Translations under genes and position numbers: made by a program
Part shown: in pieces, positions 49,037 through 59,025 of the stretch
Layout of the letters: each line of letters opens with the position of its first letter
Position numbering within the stretch: position 1 is the first letter of the stretch
Assembly (NCBI RefSeq): GCF_001858025.1
Contig: NZ_LZQD01000005.1
Span: 119,406 to 183,405 of the forward strand
Direction of reading: 5' to 3'
Origin: Trichormus sp. NMC-1
GTDB taxonomy: Bacteria; Cyanobacteriota; Cyanobacteriia; Cyanobacteriales; Nostocaceae
DNA: 64,000 nucleotides
The notes under the pieces: generated by a model
What the model was told of the DNA's origin: nothing
Database searches by the model: none
Seen by the model: only the letters and a program-made list of their open reading frames with translations

Positions 49037-49381
49037 ATGGCTTACAAAATTACTAGCCAGTGTATTTCCTGCAAGCTCTGTCTGTCTGTTTGTCCCACCG
49101 GTGCAATCAAAGTAGTTGATGGTAATCACTGGATTGATTCGGAACTTTGCACAAACTGTGATGGCAGTATTCACACTGTACCTCAATGCAAGGCAGGTTG
49201 TCCCACTGCTGATGGTTGCGTTAAACAACCAAGCGATTATTGGGAAGGTTGGTTTGCTAATTACAACCGTGTCTTAGCTAAATTAACAAATAAACAAGAT
49301 TACTGGGAAAATTGGCGGAACACTTATTCCCAGAAGTTCTCTGAAAAATTGCAAAAGCATCAAGGCCAAGTACCAGCTTGA
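49037..49381 (+). CDS. fdxN: Bacterial-type ferredoxin FdxN
   Basis: A 114-aa ferredoxin with two [4Fe-4S] sites: CISCKLCLSVCPTGAIK, and a second set with CTNCDGSIHTVPQC and CKAGCPTADGC. It is intact here, whereas in Anabaena PCC 7120 the gene is interrupted by the xisF-type fdxN element. It lies between nifB and nifS and probably supplies electrons for cofactor maturation. Confidence 0.95.
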   Translation: MAYKITSQCISCKLCLSVCPTGAIKVVDGNHWIDSELCTNCDGSIHTVPQCKAGCPTADGCVKQPSDYWEGWFANYNRVLAKLTNKQDYWENWRNTYSQKFSEKLQKHQGQVPA

Positions 49382-49456
49382 TGCAAAATGCAGAGGGACA
49401 GGGGGGATAATTAGTAATTAATATCTCTTATCTCTATCCTGTCCCCCATCATTAAT

Positions 49457-49512
49457 TAATGACTAATGACTAATGACTAATGACTAATGACTAATGACTA
49501 ATAACTAATGAC
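49457..49512. repeat. Heptad tandem repeat TAATGAC reaching the nifS start
   Basis: Eight tandem copies of TAATGAC (the seventh is TAATAAC) run straight into the start of nifS. The ATG at 49508 is part of the last unit; the ATG at 49517 is outside. Such STRR arrays are typical of heterocystous cyanobacteria, and here one separates fdxN from nifS. Confidence 0.9.
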
Positions 49513-50782
49513 TAAAATGCAAAAAAATTGCATCTATCTCGATAACAATGCTACCACCAAAGTAGATCCTCAAGTTTTAGAGGCGATGCTGCCTTACCTG
49601 ACAGATTATTACGGTAATCCTTCTAGTATGCACAGTTTTGGTGGACAACTTGGCAAAGCTGTAAAAACAGCCAGAGAACAAGTTGCTGCTTTACTAGGAG
49701 CAGAAGAATCAGAAATCATCTTTACCAGTTGTGGAACTGAAGGAGATAATGCTGCTATTCGTGGTGCATTATTAGCTCAACCAGAAAAACGCCACATCAT
49801 CACAACTCAGGTAGAACACCCCGCAGTTTTGAATGTCTGCAAACAATTAGAAACCCAAGGTTATACTGTTACTTATTTGTCAGTAAATGCGAAGGGACAG
49901 TTAGATTTAAATGAACTGGAAGCTTCCCTGACAGGTAATACTGCTTTGGTGAGCGTGATGTATGCCAATAATGAAACCGGCACTATCTTTCCTATTGAAG
50001 AGATTGGTGCTAGAGTTAAAGAATATGGCGCTCTCTTCCACGTCGATGCAGTCCAAGCGGTAGGTAAAATACCCTTGAACATGAAGACCAGCACCATAGA
50101 TATGTTAACTATATCTGGTCACAAAATTCACGCACCTAAAGGTATCGGTGTTTTATATGTGCGTCGTGGGGTTCGGTTCCGTCCTTTCCTCCTGGGTGGA
50201 CACCAAGAACGGGGACGCAGAGCAGGTACAGAGAATGTTCCCGGAATTATTGCTCTAGGCAAAGCTGCGGAACTGGAAATGCTACATTTAGAAGAGGCAA
50301 CGAAAAGAGAAAGAAAGTTGCGCGATCGCTTGGAAAAAGCTCTTCTTGCTAAAATTCCCGACTGTGAAGTAAATGGTGATATCAAAAATAGATTGCCAAA
50401 TACCACAAATATCGGTTTCAAATATATTGAAGGTGAAGCAATTCTGCTCTCCTTAAATAAATACGGTATTTGTGCTTCCTCTGGTTCTGCTTGTACTTCT
50501 GGTTCTCTTGAACCTTCCCACGTCTTACGAGCGATGGGTTTACCTTACACCACTTTACATGGTTCCATTCGCTTCAGTCTTTGTCGCTACACCACCGAAG
50601 CTGAAATCGACCAAGTAATAGCTGTAATGCCGGAAATTGTTGAACGTCTTCGGGCTTTATCTCCCTTCAAAAATGATAATGCCGGTTGGTTACAACAACA
50701 ATCCGTAGGGGCGAAGCATTCGGAAAATAGCCTTTCGGAAACTGCTGTAATTGATCGCCCCAATGCTTCGCCCGTACATTAG
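49508..50782 (+). CDS. nifS: Cysteine desulfurase NifS
   Basis: A PLP enzyme that releases sulfur from cysteine for nitrogenase Fe-S clusters. It has IYLDNNATTKVDPQVLEAML at the start, FTSCGTEGDNAAIRGAL, ISGHKIHAPKGIGVLYVRRG with the Schiff-base Lys, and ASSGSACTSGSLEPSHVL with the persulfide Cys. The Met at 49517 (MQKNCIYLD) is likely the true start, since 49508 lies inside the heptad repeat. A C-terminal extension of about 35 residues (NAGWLQQQSVGAKHSENSLS and on) includes repeat-derived text (GCGAAGCATTCGG) and looks added. Confidence 0.95.
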   Translation: MTKMQKNCIYLDNNATTKVDPQVLEAMLPYLTDYYGNPSSMHSFGGQLGKAVKTAREQVAALLGAEESEIIFTSCGTEGDNAAIRGALLAQPEKRHIITTQVEHPAVLNVCKQLETQGYTVTYLSVNAKGQLDLNELEASLTGNTALVSVMYANNETGTIFPIEEIGARVKEYGALFHVDAVQAVGKIPLNMKTSTIDMLTISGHKIHAPKGIGVLYVRRGVRFRPFLLGGHQERGRRAGTENVPGIIALGKAAELEMLHLEEATKRERKLRDRLEKALLAKIPDCEVNGDIKNRLPNTTNIGFKYIEGEAILLSLNKYGICASSGSACTSGSLEPSHVLRAMGLPYTTLHGSIRFSLCRYTTEAEIDQVIAVMPEIVERLRALSPFKNDNAGWLQQQSVGAKHSENSLSETAVIDRPNASPVH

Positions 50783-50803
50783 TGTAAAAGTCTCCTAAAT
50801 CTT

Positions 50804-50832
50804 GTAAGGGTTTAGCAATGCTAAACCCCTAC
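50804..50832. repeat. Palindrome GGGTTTAGCAATGCTAAACCC between nifS and nifU
   Basis: This is an inverted repeat of 29 bp with one mismatch, matching the palindrome at 24764-24794. It may reduce read-through or be a mobile palindrome. Confidence 0.75.
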
Positions 50833-50890
50833 CCAACGCTCAATTAGTTCTTATAATCCAAAATCTAAAATCTAAAATCCAAAATTAGCC

Positions 50891-51805
50891 ATGTGGGACT
50901 ACACCGATAAAGTATTAGAATTGTTTTACGATCCCAAAAATCAGGGTGCAATTGAAGAAACAGGCGAAGCTGGAGTTAAGGTTGCAACTGGAGAGATAGG
51001 CAGTATTGCTTGTGGTGATGCTCTCAGATTGCACTTAAAAGTTGAAGTTGCATCTGATAAAATTCTCGATGCTCGTTTTCAAACTTTTGGTTGCACCAGT
51101 GCGATCGCTTCTTCTAGTGCTTTAACCGAAATGGTAAAAGGCTTGACATTAGATGAAGCCCTAAAGGTGTCTAATAAAGATATTGCCGATTACCTGGGCG
51201 GTTTGCCAGAAGCGAAAATGCACTGCTCAGTTATGGGTCAAGAAGCTCTAGAAGCGGCTATCTATAATTATCGAGGCATTCCTTTAGCTGCCCATGATGA
51301 TGATGACGAAGGCGTACTAATTTGTAGCTGTTTTGGTATCACTGATACTAAGATTAGAAAGGCAGTTACACAAAATAATCTCCTCAGTGCAGAGCAAGTA
51401 ACAAATTATGTAAAAGCTGGTGGCGGATGCGGTTCCTGTTTAACGAAAATTGATGATATAATAAGAGAAGTAAAGCAGGAAACCGCCAAACCAAATCTCA
51501 ACACCAACGGCGTGAAAGCTACTACAGAAATTGCTAATTCAATGTTTAATGGGGGGCAACAAAGACCATTAACTAATGTTCAAAGAATTGCCCTGATTCA
51601 AAAAGTATTAGATGAAGAAGTCCGACCCGTATTAATTGCCGACGGGGGAGATGTAGAACTCTACGATATAGAAGGCAATAAAGTACAAGTTATTCTCAAA
51701 GGTGCTTGCGGTTCTTGTTCCAGCAGCACAGCCACTTTGAAGGTGGCGATTGAAGCGAGATTACGCGATCGCATCAGCAAAGAAATCATCGTCGAAGCAG
51801 TTTAG
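50891..51805 (+). CDS. nifU: Fe-S cluster scaffold NifU
   Basis: A 304-aa three-domain scaffold protein. The IscU-like N-terminus holds Cys in SIACGDALRLHL, TFGCTSAIASSS and MHCSVMGQEAL. The middle BFD-like [2Fe-2S] domain has VLICSCFGITDTKIRKAV and GGGCGSCLTKIDD. The C-terminal NFU domain has LKGACGSCSSSTATLK. It assembles clusters with NifS for NifH and NifDK. nifH follows after 247 bp. Confidence 0.97.
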   Translation: MWDYTDKVLELFYDPKNQGAIEETGEAGVKVATGEIGSIACGDALRLHLKVEVASDKILDARFQTFGCTSAIASSSALTEMVKGLTLDEALKVSNKDIADYLGGLPEAKMHCSVMGQEALEAAIYNYRGIPLAAHDDDDEGVLICSCFGITDTKIRKAVTQNNLLSAEQVTNYVKAGGGCGSCLTKIDDIIREVKQETAKPNLNTNGVKATTEIANSMFNGGQQRPLTNVQRIALIQKVLDEEVRPVLIADGGDVELYDIEGNKVQVILKGACGSCSSSTATLKVAIEARLRDRISKEIIVEAV

Positions 51806-51992
51806 AAATTAGTCATTAGTCAGTGGTTATTAGTCATTAGCAAATGATCAAGAACAATTGATAAATGACACACCAGTAATCCTCACAACCTAATAAATAC
51901 AATGCACTCAACACTGATTCTATGTTTGGTAGAGCGTTCGCCACCATAGCGACGTTCTACACACGCTCACTGCCGTAGATAAATAGGCGTGA

Positions 51993-52490
<498 letters not shown>

Positions 52491-52493
52491 TAA

Positions 52494-52779
52494 GCTATTT
52501 TGTCTAGGGTTTTTGTTAATACTATTGGTTGGGAATTTTGATTTTTTTATGCCCTATTTTTGCCCTGGGAAATTTTGGGGAAATGGGGTTTTTGTTGTAG
52601 GTTTATTGTTTTTTTACCCTATTTTTTACCTGGTGTCAAGAGGGATACATAATTTTTGATAAATGTATAACAAATTGATTCTCTAATAATTAAAAGATAT
52701 ATCTAAGAATGTTATATTATAGAATGGTTTTACAGAGAAAATGGCTTATTTACAATATCCAAATACTTAACATAACTCT
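52494..52779. other. Left edge of the nifH element, no gene seen
   Basis: About 290 bp of T-rich, low-complexity sequence (TTTTTGTTAATAC, GGTTTTTGTTG, TTTTTTTACCC) with no supported gene. Confidence 0.5.
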
Positions 52780-53511
52780 ATGTTCGATAATGAAAATAAA
52801 GAAAAAATTATTCAATCAACAGGACAGTTTCTGAAAATTGGTATTGAGCTTGAAGCTGCTATAGAACAAGCTGGTATGAATATACGTGAACAAGCTAAAA
52901 ATTCATACAAGCAAGAGTGGTTAGATGCTCGGTTGATGTTGGTAGCAGTAATAAGCTATCTCCAATCATTCAGAGCTAATATACCTGGTAAGACAAACCC
53001 AAATATTGACGAAATATTAACACTAATATCAGTTTTTATTCAGGGAGTTAACTGGGTTGAGCGGCTAATTTCTGAAGGACAATATGTGAAAGCATCTGCG
53101 GTACTAAAACAAGATTATGAAATACTAACGCGGATTAATGAGATTAAAGCAGGTGTTGCAAAACCAGGTACTACACCTAATGTCAGGCACGCACCCAAAG
53201 GAAGTCAAAAAGTTTATGGTGACTTGAACAATGTTGCTCATCCTTCAAATCTACATCTGCTGAAAAACCTTCTTAACCAATTACATGAGGGAAAAGTACA
53301 TGGAGTTTCAGCTATTCCCATTTTTAATGAACAGGTGCTACGTGAACTATATGAATTGCACGTCTGGTTAATCCTCCAGATAACTCGTGAGGCAATTATT
53401 CTAGCAGGTGAGATGTATGGTAAAGATGAACCAGATATATATATTGCAATAAATTATTGGCTTACAGCAGTAAAGGTATTAGAAAAGTTTGGTTCAGATA
53501 ATCCAGAATAG
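52780..53511 (+). CDS. Hypothetical protein of the nifH element
   Basis: A 243-aa, mostly helical soluble protein: MFDNENKEKIIQSTGQFLKI at the start, a helical middle (LISVFIQGVNWVERLISEGQ, AVLKQDYEILTRINEIKAGV) and HPSNLHLLKNLLNQ later. The Tyr/His-containing helices recall HEPN-like or DUF5677-like proteins, but the match is too weak to name it. It is cargo lost on excision. Confidence 0.65.
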   Translation: MFDNENKEKIIQSTGQFLKIGIELEAAIEQAGMNIREQAKNSYKQEWLDARLMLVAVISYLQSFRANIPGKTNPNIDEILTLISVFIQGVNWVERLISEGQYVKASAVLKQDYEILTRINEIKAGVAKPGTTPNVRHAPKGSQKVYGDLNNVAHPSNLHLLKNLLNQLHEGKVHGVSAIPIFNEQVLRELYELHVWLILQITREAIILAGEMYGKDEPDIYIAINYWLTAVKVLEKFGSDNPE

Positions 53512-53865
53512 CGAGACTGATATTTTATTTTTCGTAGAGAAAGCAATAGCTATACCGACACATTTCCGATATTGTAGGTTTGAGAGCGATCGCATTTTGG
53601 CTATGTCATTGATACTCCCTTCCCAGTAAAAGAATACTAATCTTCTTCTTTCTTTCTTCGCGTCCTTTGCGTCTTCGCGGTTCATTTAATCTTTATTCTT
53701 CTGGTGTTGTAGGTTGTGGAGGTGCGATACCTGCGGTGAGCTACGCTATCCTGGTAGTGTGAATCACAAATCTTATATCCAAATGATGGACAAAGAAGCG
53801 CAAGAAGCCAAAAAAGATGTAAAAGTGCAAATTAGTCCTAACAGTGTATATTTCGATCCTGATCT

Positions 53866-54150
53866 TATCCTAAATTAATTGTGGAAGTTATTTCTCCTGA
53901 TACAAGCAGTAAAGATAGAGGTGAAAAATTCAGATATTATCTAACAATACCCAGTTTACAAGAATACATCTCGATTGATTCTGAAAAAATATCCGTTGAA
54001 AGTTATTGTCGGGGAGAAGGACGAATGTGGCTTTATTATCCTTACACTACTGGAGATATCATCACTTCATCAAGTATCGAATTTGAATTTCCAATTGAAA
54101 TGCTTTATGATGGTGTTGTAGTGGAAACTGAAGAAAAACACTACAATTAA
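53866..54150 (+). pseudogene. Uma2-family gene, 5'-truncated remnant
   Basis: The frame PKLIVEVISPDTSSKDRGEK then FRYYLTIPSLQEYISIDSE is the C-terminal half of a Uma2 protein, with the EVISPDT active-site segment. It continues through IEFEFPIEMLYDGVVV to a stop at 54148-54150. In the same frame a TGA lies a few codons upstream, and no N-terminal half is found, so the gene is broken. A GTG at 53881 is the first formal start. Confidence 0.75.
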
Positions 54151-54165
54151 CATACTCTAGCAAAC

Positions 54166-54258
54166 AGGACTTACGCACAAGAGAATGAAAGTAGGGAATA
54201 ATTCATGAATTACCCCTAAGCAAGAATCAGGTTTTCAGTCACATCTTGCGTAAGTCCT
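54166..54258. mobile_element. 93-bp MITE with ends like the local IS
   Basis: Ends AGGACTTACGCACAAGA and TCTTGCGTAAGTCCT are inverted repeats whose first 12 bases equal the outer part of the IS inverted repeat (AGGACTTACGCA). It is flanked by AGCAAA on both sides (with one extra base on the left), possibly a target duplication. It may be a non-autonomous element moved by a related transposase. Confidence 0.75.
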
Positions 54259-54306
54259 AGCAAATAAATATTACTGTAAAATAAAATTTCTTACCCCATT
54301 ACGATT

Positions 54307-54885
54307 ATGGCAAAACGTAAAAAAAGTAATTTTCAGTGGATTAAAGAAACCCTGGAATTAAAACCAGATCATCATTGGGAATCTCCCCCAGAATATAATA
54401 TTTTCGTAGCAGGTAGAGGTGCTGTGCGGTTTAATGTTCCTCGCGGTTGGGTATCTAAACCACAGGAAAAATCATTTAAGTTCATGGATAAAAACCCACC
54501 TGATGATGATTGTTGTTTAGAGGTATCTTACAATCATTTACCAGCTAATGATTGGACTCTATTTCCTCTCAAATCTACTTTAAAAAAAATCATGGAAAAT
54601 GATAGCCGGGACGTGATTGAAAGAGGAGAAGTGATTACCGTCAAGCGACAAACTGCCAGAATTATGTGGTGTGAAATTAAATTTATTGATACTCAAGCAG
54701 AACCAAGGGAAGCTTTTTCTCGGACTTGCGTGGGTTTAGGTTCTAATATTCAATGTTTGATTACCTTTGATTATTGGGCAGATCAAGCAGAGCAATTAAT
54801 ACCTGTGTGGGATGAAGTGATGCGGAGTTTGACATTAGGATTATATATCAGAGATCCGAGTACCGGTTTAGCTTTCCCAGATTAA
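54307..54885 (+). CDS. Conserved hypothetical protein, duplicated in the third element
   Basis: A 192-aa protein beginning MAKRKKSNFQWIKETLELKP, with YNIFVAGRGAVRFNVPRGW, EVSYNHLPANDWTLFPLKS, then RQTARIMWCEIKFIDTQAEP and CLITFDYWADQAEQLIPVWD. It has no signal peptide or membrane segment; its beta-rich layout is reminiscent of PsbP/DcrB-like domains but I cannot name it. A decayed copy sits at 63477-63968 in the element that interrupts the end of nifD. It is the best candidate for cargo shared between elements. Confidence 0.8.
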   Translation: MAKRKKSNFQWIKETLELKPDHHWESPPEYNIFVAGRGAVRFNVPRGWVSKPQEKSFKFMDKNPPDDDCCLEVSYNHLPANDWTLFPLKSTLKKIMENDSRDVIERGEVITVKRQTARIMWCEIKFIDTQAEPREAFSRTCVGLGSNIQCLITFDYWADQAEQLIPVWDEVMRSLTLGLYIRDPSTGLAFPD

Positions 54886-55040
54886 AATGCCGAGAAAACA
54901 ACCTAATCTTGAGTTTATTTATCACAAGTGGAAATTGTGAGTTTGAAAAGTTGTGGATTTTAGTCAACATTATGTTCAAGATTTTGGGTAAACTGGAAGC
55001 GACAAAATAACCCATTGCACAGATTAGTAATTCAATATTC

Positions 55041-55556
55041 ATGGCAAATCCCACCGCAACTCTGGAAACGTCCCTTGGTACTATTACTCTTGAGCTATTC
55101 ACCGATGTTATGCCCATAACTGCGGGAAATTTCATCAAATTGGCTAAAAGTGGCTTTTATGATGGTCTGCATTTCCACCGTGTGATTAAAAACTTCATGG
55201 TGCAGTTTGGTTGTCCTCACAGTAAAGATCCTAGCTCTCCTCGTGCAGGGACAGGTAATGCTCCTGATGGGTGCATTCAAGATGAGCATCCCGCAGATGG
55301 AAAAATTTCCAACGAACCAGGAACTCTATCTATGGCTAATACGGGGGCCCCTAATAGTGGGAGTTGCCAGTTTTTCATCAACACTGTCCACAACTCCTAT
55401 TTAGATTGGTTTACACCCGGTCCATCCAAGCATCCTGTTTTCGGTCGAGTTACTGAAGGCATGGATGTATTGAAAGCCATTGAAACGACTCCAACGGGAC
55501 AAGGCGATCGCCCCAAAACTCCAGTTAAAATGATCAAAGTTACAATTCACGAATAA
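55041..55556 (+). CDS. Cyclophilin-type peptidyl-prolyl cis-trans isomerase
   Basis: A 171-aa cytosolic cyclophilin: [40 protein letters not shown] with the catalytic Arg, [20 protein letters not shown] and [17 protein letters not shown]. It has no signal peptide. It sits inside the nifH element, so heterocysts would lose it on excision; this implies that it is not essential there or is present elsewhere. Confidence 0.93.
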   Translation: MANPTATLETSLGTITLELFTDVMPITAGNFIKLAKSGFYDGLHFHRVIKNFMVQFGCPHSKDPSSPRAGTGNAPDGCIQDEHPADGKISNEPGTLSMANTGAPNSGSCQFFINTVHNSYLDWFTPGPSKHPVFGRVTEGMDVLKAIETTPTGQGDRPKTPVKMIKVTIHE

Positions 55557-55658
55557 ACAGAAAAATTGGTGCGGAGAAAATCTCCGCACATATCTTCAGG
55601 CAAAATTCCCTGTTTCTCATGAAAGAACTCCACAAAAAAACTAATCCAATCAAACAAA

Positions 55659-55766
55659 CTAACCTTGAGTTTCTTCTTCAGTAAAAATAGGAGGCCATAA
55701 TTCAGAAATAGCTAATTCCCAACCTGGAAAAAGTTCAGGTAAAGTTAAAATATCGCCATTGATTAA
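55659..55766 (-). pseudogene. Uma2-family gene, 3' remnant
   Basis: The frame INGDILTLPELFPGWELAIS then ELWPPIFTEEETQG ends at 55659-55661. This is the usual C-terminal tail of Uma2 proteins (ends near LPGWE...LWPP). No upstream part of the gene is present beyond about 55770. It is a second decayed Uma2 gene in the element. Confidence 0.6.
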
Positions 55767-55892
55767 AAAGGATTATAAAAGAACAGCTACTATTTCCGAA
55801 GATGTCTATGATGATTTTACCCAATTTGGTAGAGATTCTGTAACCCTGCCGTTGAGCTATGGTTAGCAGGTGACAATCATGATTGAGAACAG

Positions 55893-57620
55893 ATGCAATT
55901 GTTTAATTGGCGCTCTACCGTCTCTGCTGGCTGGTTTCATCCGCTGCTATTACTGATTTGGTTTATTATTGGTCTTAGCTTGCGTTTAGCTAATTTGACT
56001 GAAAAGCCTCCTTGGACTGATGAGTTTGCTACTTTAGTGTTTAGTTTGGGGAATAGTTTTTTACCAGTACCCCTTGATCAAGCAATTACACCTGATATTT
56101 TATTACAACCACTTCAACCAAATCCAGCAGTTAGTATTGGAGATGTAATTCATACAATAGTCACACAAGATACCCATCCCCCACTTTATTTTGTTTTAGT
56201 TCATCTGTGGATGAAGCTATTTCCCCATCCAGAAGGCTTGGTATCTTTATTTGCAGCGCGTTCACTTCCAGCTTTACTCGGTGCAGCCTCAATTCCCCTT
56301 GCTTATATATTAGGTAGATTGGCCTTTCGTTCTCGATTAGTGGGACATCTAGCTGCTGCGATGATGGCAGTTTCACCCTACGGTATTTTTATAGCACAAG
56401 AAGCTCGTCATTATTCGTTGGCAATTTTGTGGGTAATGGCTTCCTTAGCTTGTTTAATAATTGCCACACGTCACCTACAAAACCATACACAATTACCTAT
56501 CTCTGTAGCACTTTCCTGGTTAGGAATTAACGCTTTAGGAATTGCTACTCATTACTTATTCACCCTCACACTTTGCGCTGAGGCTTTGGTTTTAATCCTG
56601 CTACCTTGGTATCAGCAAACACGGTTAAATGTGAAGATAAATTCTCCCCACCTCCCTCTTTTCTATTCACCTCTTTGGTGGCGTATTTATGCAGTTGCAG
56701 TTGGTACTGGTGTAGCAGGTTTAGTTTGGTTGCCCAGCTTTTTAAATAATCCCTATCGTAGTACTTTAACTAATTGGATTCAAGGTTCGCGCGTCGGACT
56801 AGATTGGGTAAACCCCATTTTTCAGGCTTTAGGAACATGGATTACAATGATATGTTTGCTGCCAGTAGAAGCACCACAACTAACAATTGTGATTTTCTCT
56901 GGTTTGTTAATGTTGATATTCTTTATTTGGGCAACACCGATTTTAGTTCGTGGCTTCAAATTGCAGCTACAGCAACCAGAAAACAGTTTAATGACTCAGG
57001 TGTTAGCTGGGGTAGTATTGGGAGCGATCGCTTTATTCTTTATATTTACCTATTTTCTGGGTATAGACCTCACACGAGGCGCTCGTTATCACTTTGTTTA
57101 TTTTCCCGCTGTCATCATTTTATTAGGGGCTAGTCTAGCAGTTTGTTATCAAAATCAAGAAATCGGTAAATGGGGAATCACTGGAAAAAAAGCCGTTACC
57201 CTCATTTTGTTAATGGGATTAATCAGCGCCATTAGTGTTACTTCTAATCTCGGTTATCGTAAATACTACCGTCCTGATTTATTAGTGCCATTGATTGAAC
57301 AAAATTCTCAGTTTCCAGTTCTCATTGCCACAACCCACAAAAGCTTAGTACAAATTGGGGAAATGATGGGGATATCCTGGGAATTAAAATTTTCTGGTTC
57401 ACAAGTCACTTCTCAATTTCTTTTAGCCCATCAAGAAAAAGATCCCAATACTTCTACAAAAGCTCTAGAAAACACCTTAAAATATTTACCACGACCTTTT
57501 GATTTATGGCTAGTTAATTTTCATGCACCTGTAGCCGAAGAAGTGAAAAAATGTATTGCTGATACCCAAGCTTTACCAGGAGTCTATGGTTATGAGTACA
57601 AAATTTATCACTGCCAGTAG
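55893..57620 (+). CDS. GT39/ArnT-like membrane glycosyltransferase
   Basis: A 575-aa polytopic membrane protein. After the first helix there is LTEKPPWTDEFATLVFSLGN, with the acidic pair expected in the first external loop of GT-C enzymes. Then come a DTHPPLYFVLVHLWMKLF motif typical of this branch and about ten hydrophobic helices. GT-C enzymes transfer sugars from polyprenyl-phosphate donors on the outer face of the membrane. The C-terminal domain (about residues 460-575) is soluble. It is cargo of the nifH element with no other polysaccharide gene beside it. Confidence 0.83.
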   Translation: MQLFNWRSTVSAGWFHPLLLLIWFIIGLSLRLANLTEKPPWTDEFATLVFSLGNSFLPVPLDQAITPDILLQPLQPNPAVSIGDVIHTIVTQDTHPPLYFVLVHLWMKLFPHPEGLVSLFAARSLPALLGAASIPLAYILGRLAFRSRLVGHLAAAMMAVSPYGIFIAQEARHYSLAILWVMASLACLIIATRHLQNHTQLPISVALSWLGINALGIATHYLFTLTLCAEALVLILLPWYQQTRLNVKINSPHLPLFYSPLWWRIYAVAVGTGVAGLVWLPSFLNNPYRSTLTNWIQGSRVGLDWVNPIFQALGTWITMICLLPVEAPQLTIVIFSGLLMLIFFIWATPILVRGFKLQLQQPENSLMTQVLAGVVLGAIALFFIFTYFLGIDLTRGARYHFVYFPAVIILLGASLAVCYQNQEIGKWGITGKKAVTLILLMGLISAISVTSNLGYRKYYRPDLLVPLIEQNSQFPVLIATTHKSLVQIGEMMGISWELKFSGSQVTSQFLLAHQEKDPNTSTKALENTLKYLPRPFDLWLVNFHAPVAEEVKKCIADTQALPGVYGYEYKIYHCQ

Positions 57621-57669
57621 CTTACACGCCCCAAAAATGGGGCTAAAACCTCACCGTACTAGGCATTAT

Positions 57670-59025
57670 TTAATTAATGATTCGCATCAACTCTTGATTT
57701 CCTATTCGTAACCTCAATCTTTCATTCTCAATTCTCAACCTCTCATTTTCCTGTTCCAGCTTAATCACCATATCTTGTAAATCTTCAACTTTGGATTTTT
57801 TCTTAATCGCTTCCTCAATTGCCACCTTGCGATTTTCCAAACTAAACCACTTTTGATAAATAGATGTGTGCATATTCACAGAATGACCCAAATTATCAGC
57901 AGCAGCTTTAATGGGAATTCCCATTAAATGCGCTCTAATTGCCCAACCATGCCGTAAATCATAGGGTTGAAAAGGAATCCCCACAAATCTAAACCATCGA
58001 TCTGTGCCATGTCGTGCAGAATTAATTTCTCTACTCGTAACTTTATCTTTGATTTTTGCCTTTAATAACTCAATTGCTTCTATATCTGTTTTTAAATTAA
58101 AAGTTTCCACCCAACGCGGATATAATGGTAAAGCTTCCCTTTCTCCGGTTTTACATTCCTCATTTACTCGCCAGGTATTCATCACATTTTCTGAAGATAA
58201 CCACCAATTTAAATTAGGATTAACAAAAATTTCAATTGGTCTTAATCCATAAGTTGCTAACATCCCATATACCCAACGCCAAAGTTTCCAATTATTTCTA
58301 TCTTCCCTAGTTGTCAACTTACTAGAACGATTAATAGCATAATTTTCAAACTTCAGATATTCTTGTTCTATCTCTGCATCAGTGGGTATATCACGTTTAC
58401 GTTGAGAAATCGCCTTTATTTTTAAATTACTCAATTCTGGAACTTCTACACCAGAACATTTACACAAAACCCTAATCACCTTTATTAATTCATTTTTTAC
58501 ACTATCCGATGATGAGCAAAATTTAACAGCATCAATAAAATTGGTATCTATAGCGATTTTATCTTTTGGCAAATGTGTTTTAGCAATATAGAAATAACTA
58601 TTAAAAGTATTGTTACTTTTGAGAGTGCGTTTTCTAGTTTGGAAATAGTTTTCCTCAAACTCAGAAATCAACTCTCCAATTGTGATAGACTTAGCTTTAA
58701 ATCTAGTTTTACCTAAATATTTATCAGTCCATTGAAACTGTTTCCTAGCAATCAATTTTCCAAGTTCATTAGCTTCTTCTTCCGCAGTATTTAAACCATC
58801 AAAACTAAATGGTATCCCCAAAGAAATATCATATTGCTTTGTGCCAATACCGTTTTTATCAATATCACCTGGTTTAATAGGGAGGGTAGTTCTCAACTGT
58901 AATGAATTCCCAGATTTTCTGACAGAAACACTCACCCTAGCGGCTCTTAGTCTAGCATTAATTGCCTTTAATTCTGTTGTTAATTTTGCCGTTAAGTGAT
59001 TTTCTTGATTTTCTACTGCTTGCAT
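57670..59025 (-). CDS. Tyrosine recombinase of the nifH element (XisA/XisC-like)
   Basis: A 451-aa site-specific recombinase. Catalytic positions are Arg262 (YGLRPIEIF), Tyr355-x-x-Arg358 (PYDLRHGWAIR) and the nucleophile Tyr390 (IYQKW), an R-Y-R-Y set with Tyr replacing the usual His, as in XisA and XisC. It resembles the nifD-element enzyme at 60817-62226 throughout. The homology continues upstream of this ATG in the same frame (QEAFADF, TDGGYLG) up to a TAG near 59102, so about 25 N-terminal residues have lost their start codon or use a non-standard one. It reads away from the nifH 3' part and ends in a Leu/Glu-rich coiled coil. Confidence 0.9.
   Translation of the reverse strand: MQAVENQENHLTAKLTTELKAINARLRAARVSVSVRKSGNSLQLRTTLPIKPGDIDKNGIGTKQYDISLGIPFSFDGLNTAEEEANELGKLIARKQFQWTDKYLGKTRFKAKSITIGELISEFEENYFQTRKRTLKSNNTFNSYFYIAKTHLPKDKIAIDTNFIDAVKFCSSSDSVKNELIKVIRVLCKCSGVEVPELSNLKIKAISQRKRDIPTDAEIEQEYLKFENYAINRSSKLTTREDRNNWKLWRWVYGMLATYGLRPIEIFVNPNLNWWLSSENVMNTWRVNEECKTGEREALPLYPRWVETFNLKTDIEAIELLKAKIKDKVTSREINSARHGTDRWFRFVGIPFQPYDLRHGWAIRAHLMGIPIKAAADNLGHSVNMHTSIYQKWFSLENRKVAIEEAIKKKSKVEDLQDMVIKLEQENERLRIENERLRLRIGNQELMRIIN

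Noticed and set aside
49037-49381. Interruption of fdxN as in Anabaena PCC 7120
   Set aside because: The ferredoxin frame is complete with all cluster cysteines, and no element or serine recombinase is present.
49457-49512. CRISPR-like array
   Set aside because: The units are 7 bp with no spacers, so this is a short tandem repeat array.
57670-59025. Phage or ICE integrase with a tRNA attachment site
   Set aside because: No tRNA gene is nearby and both borders fall in nifH codons; the protein is of the XisA/XisC type.
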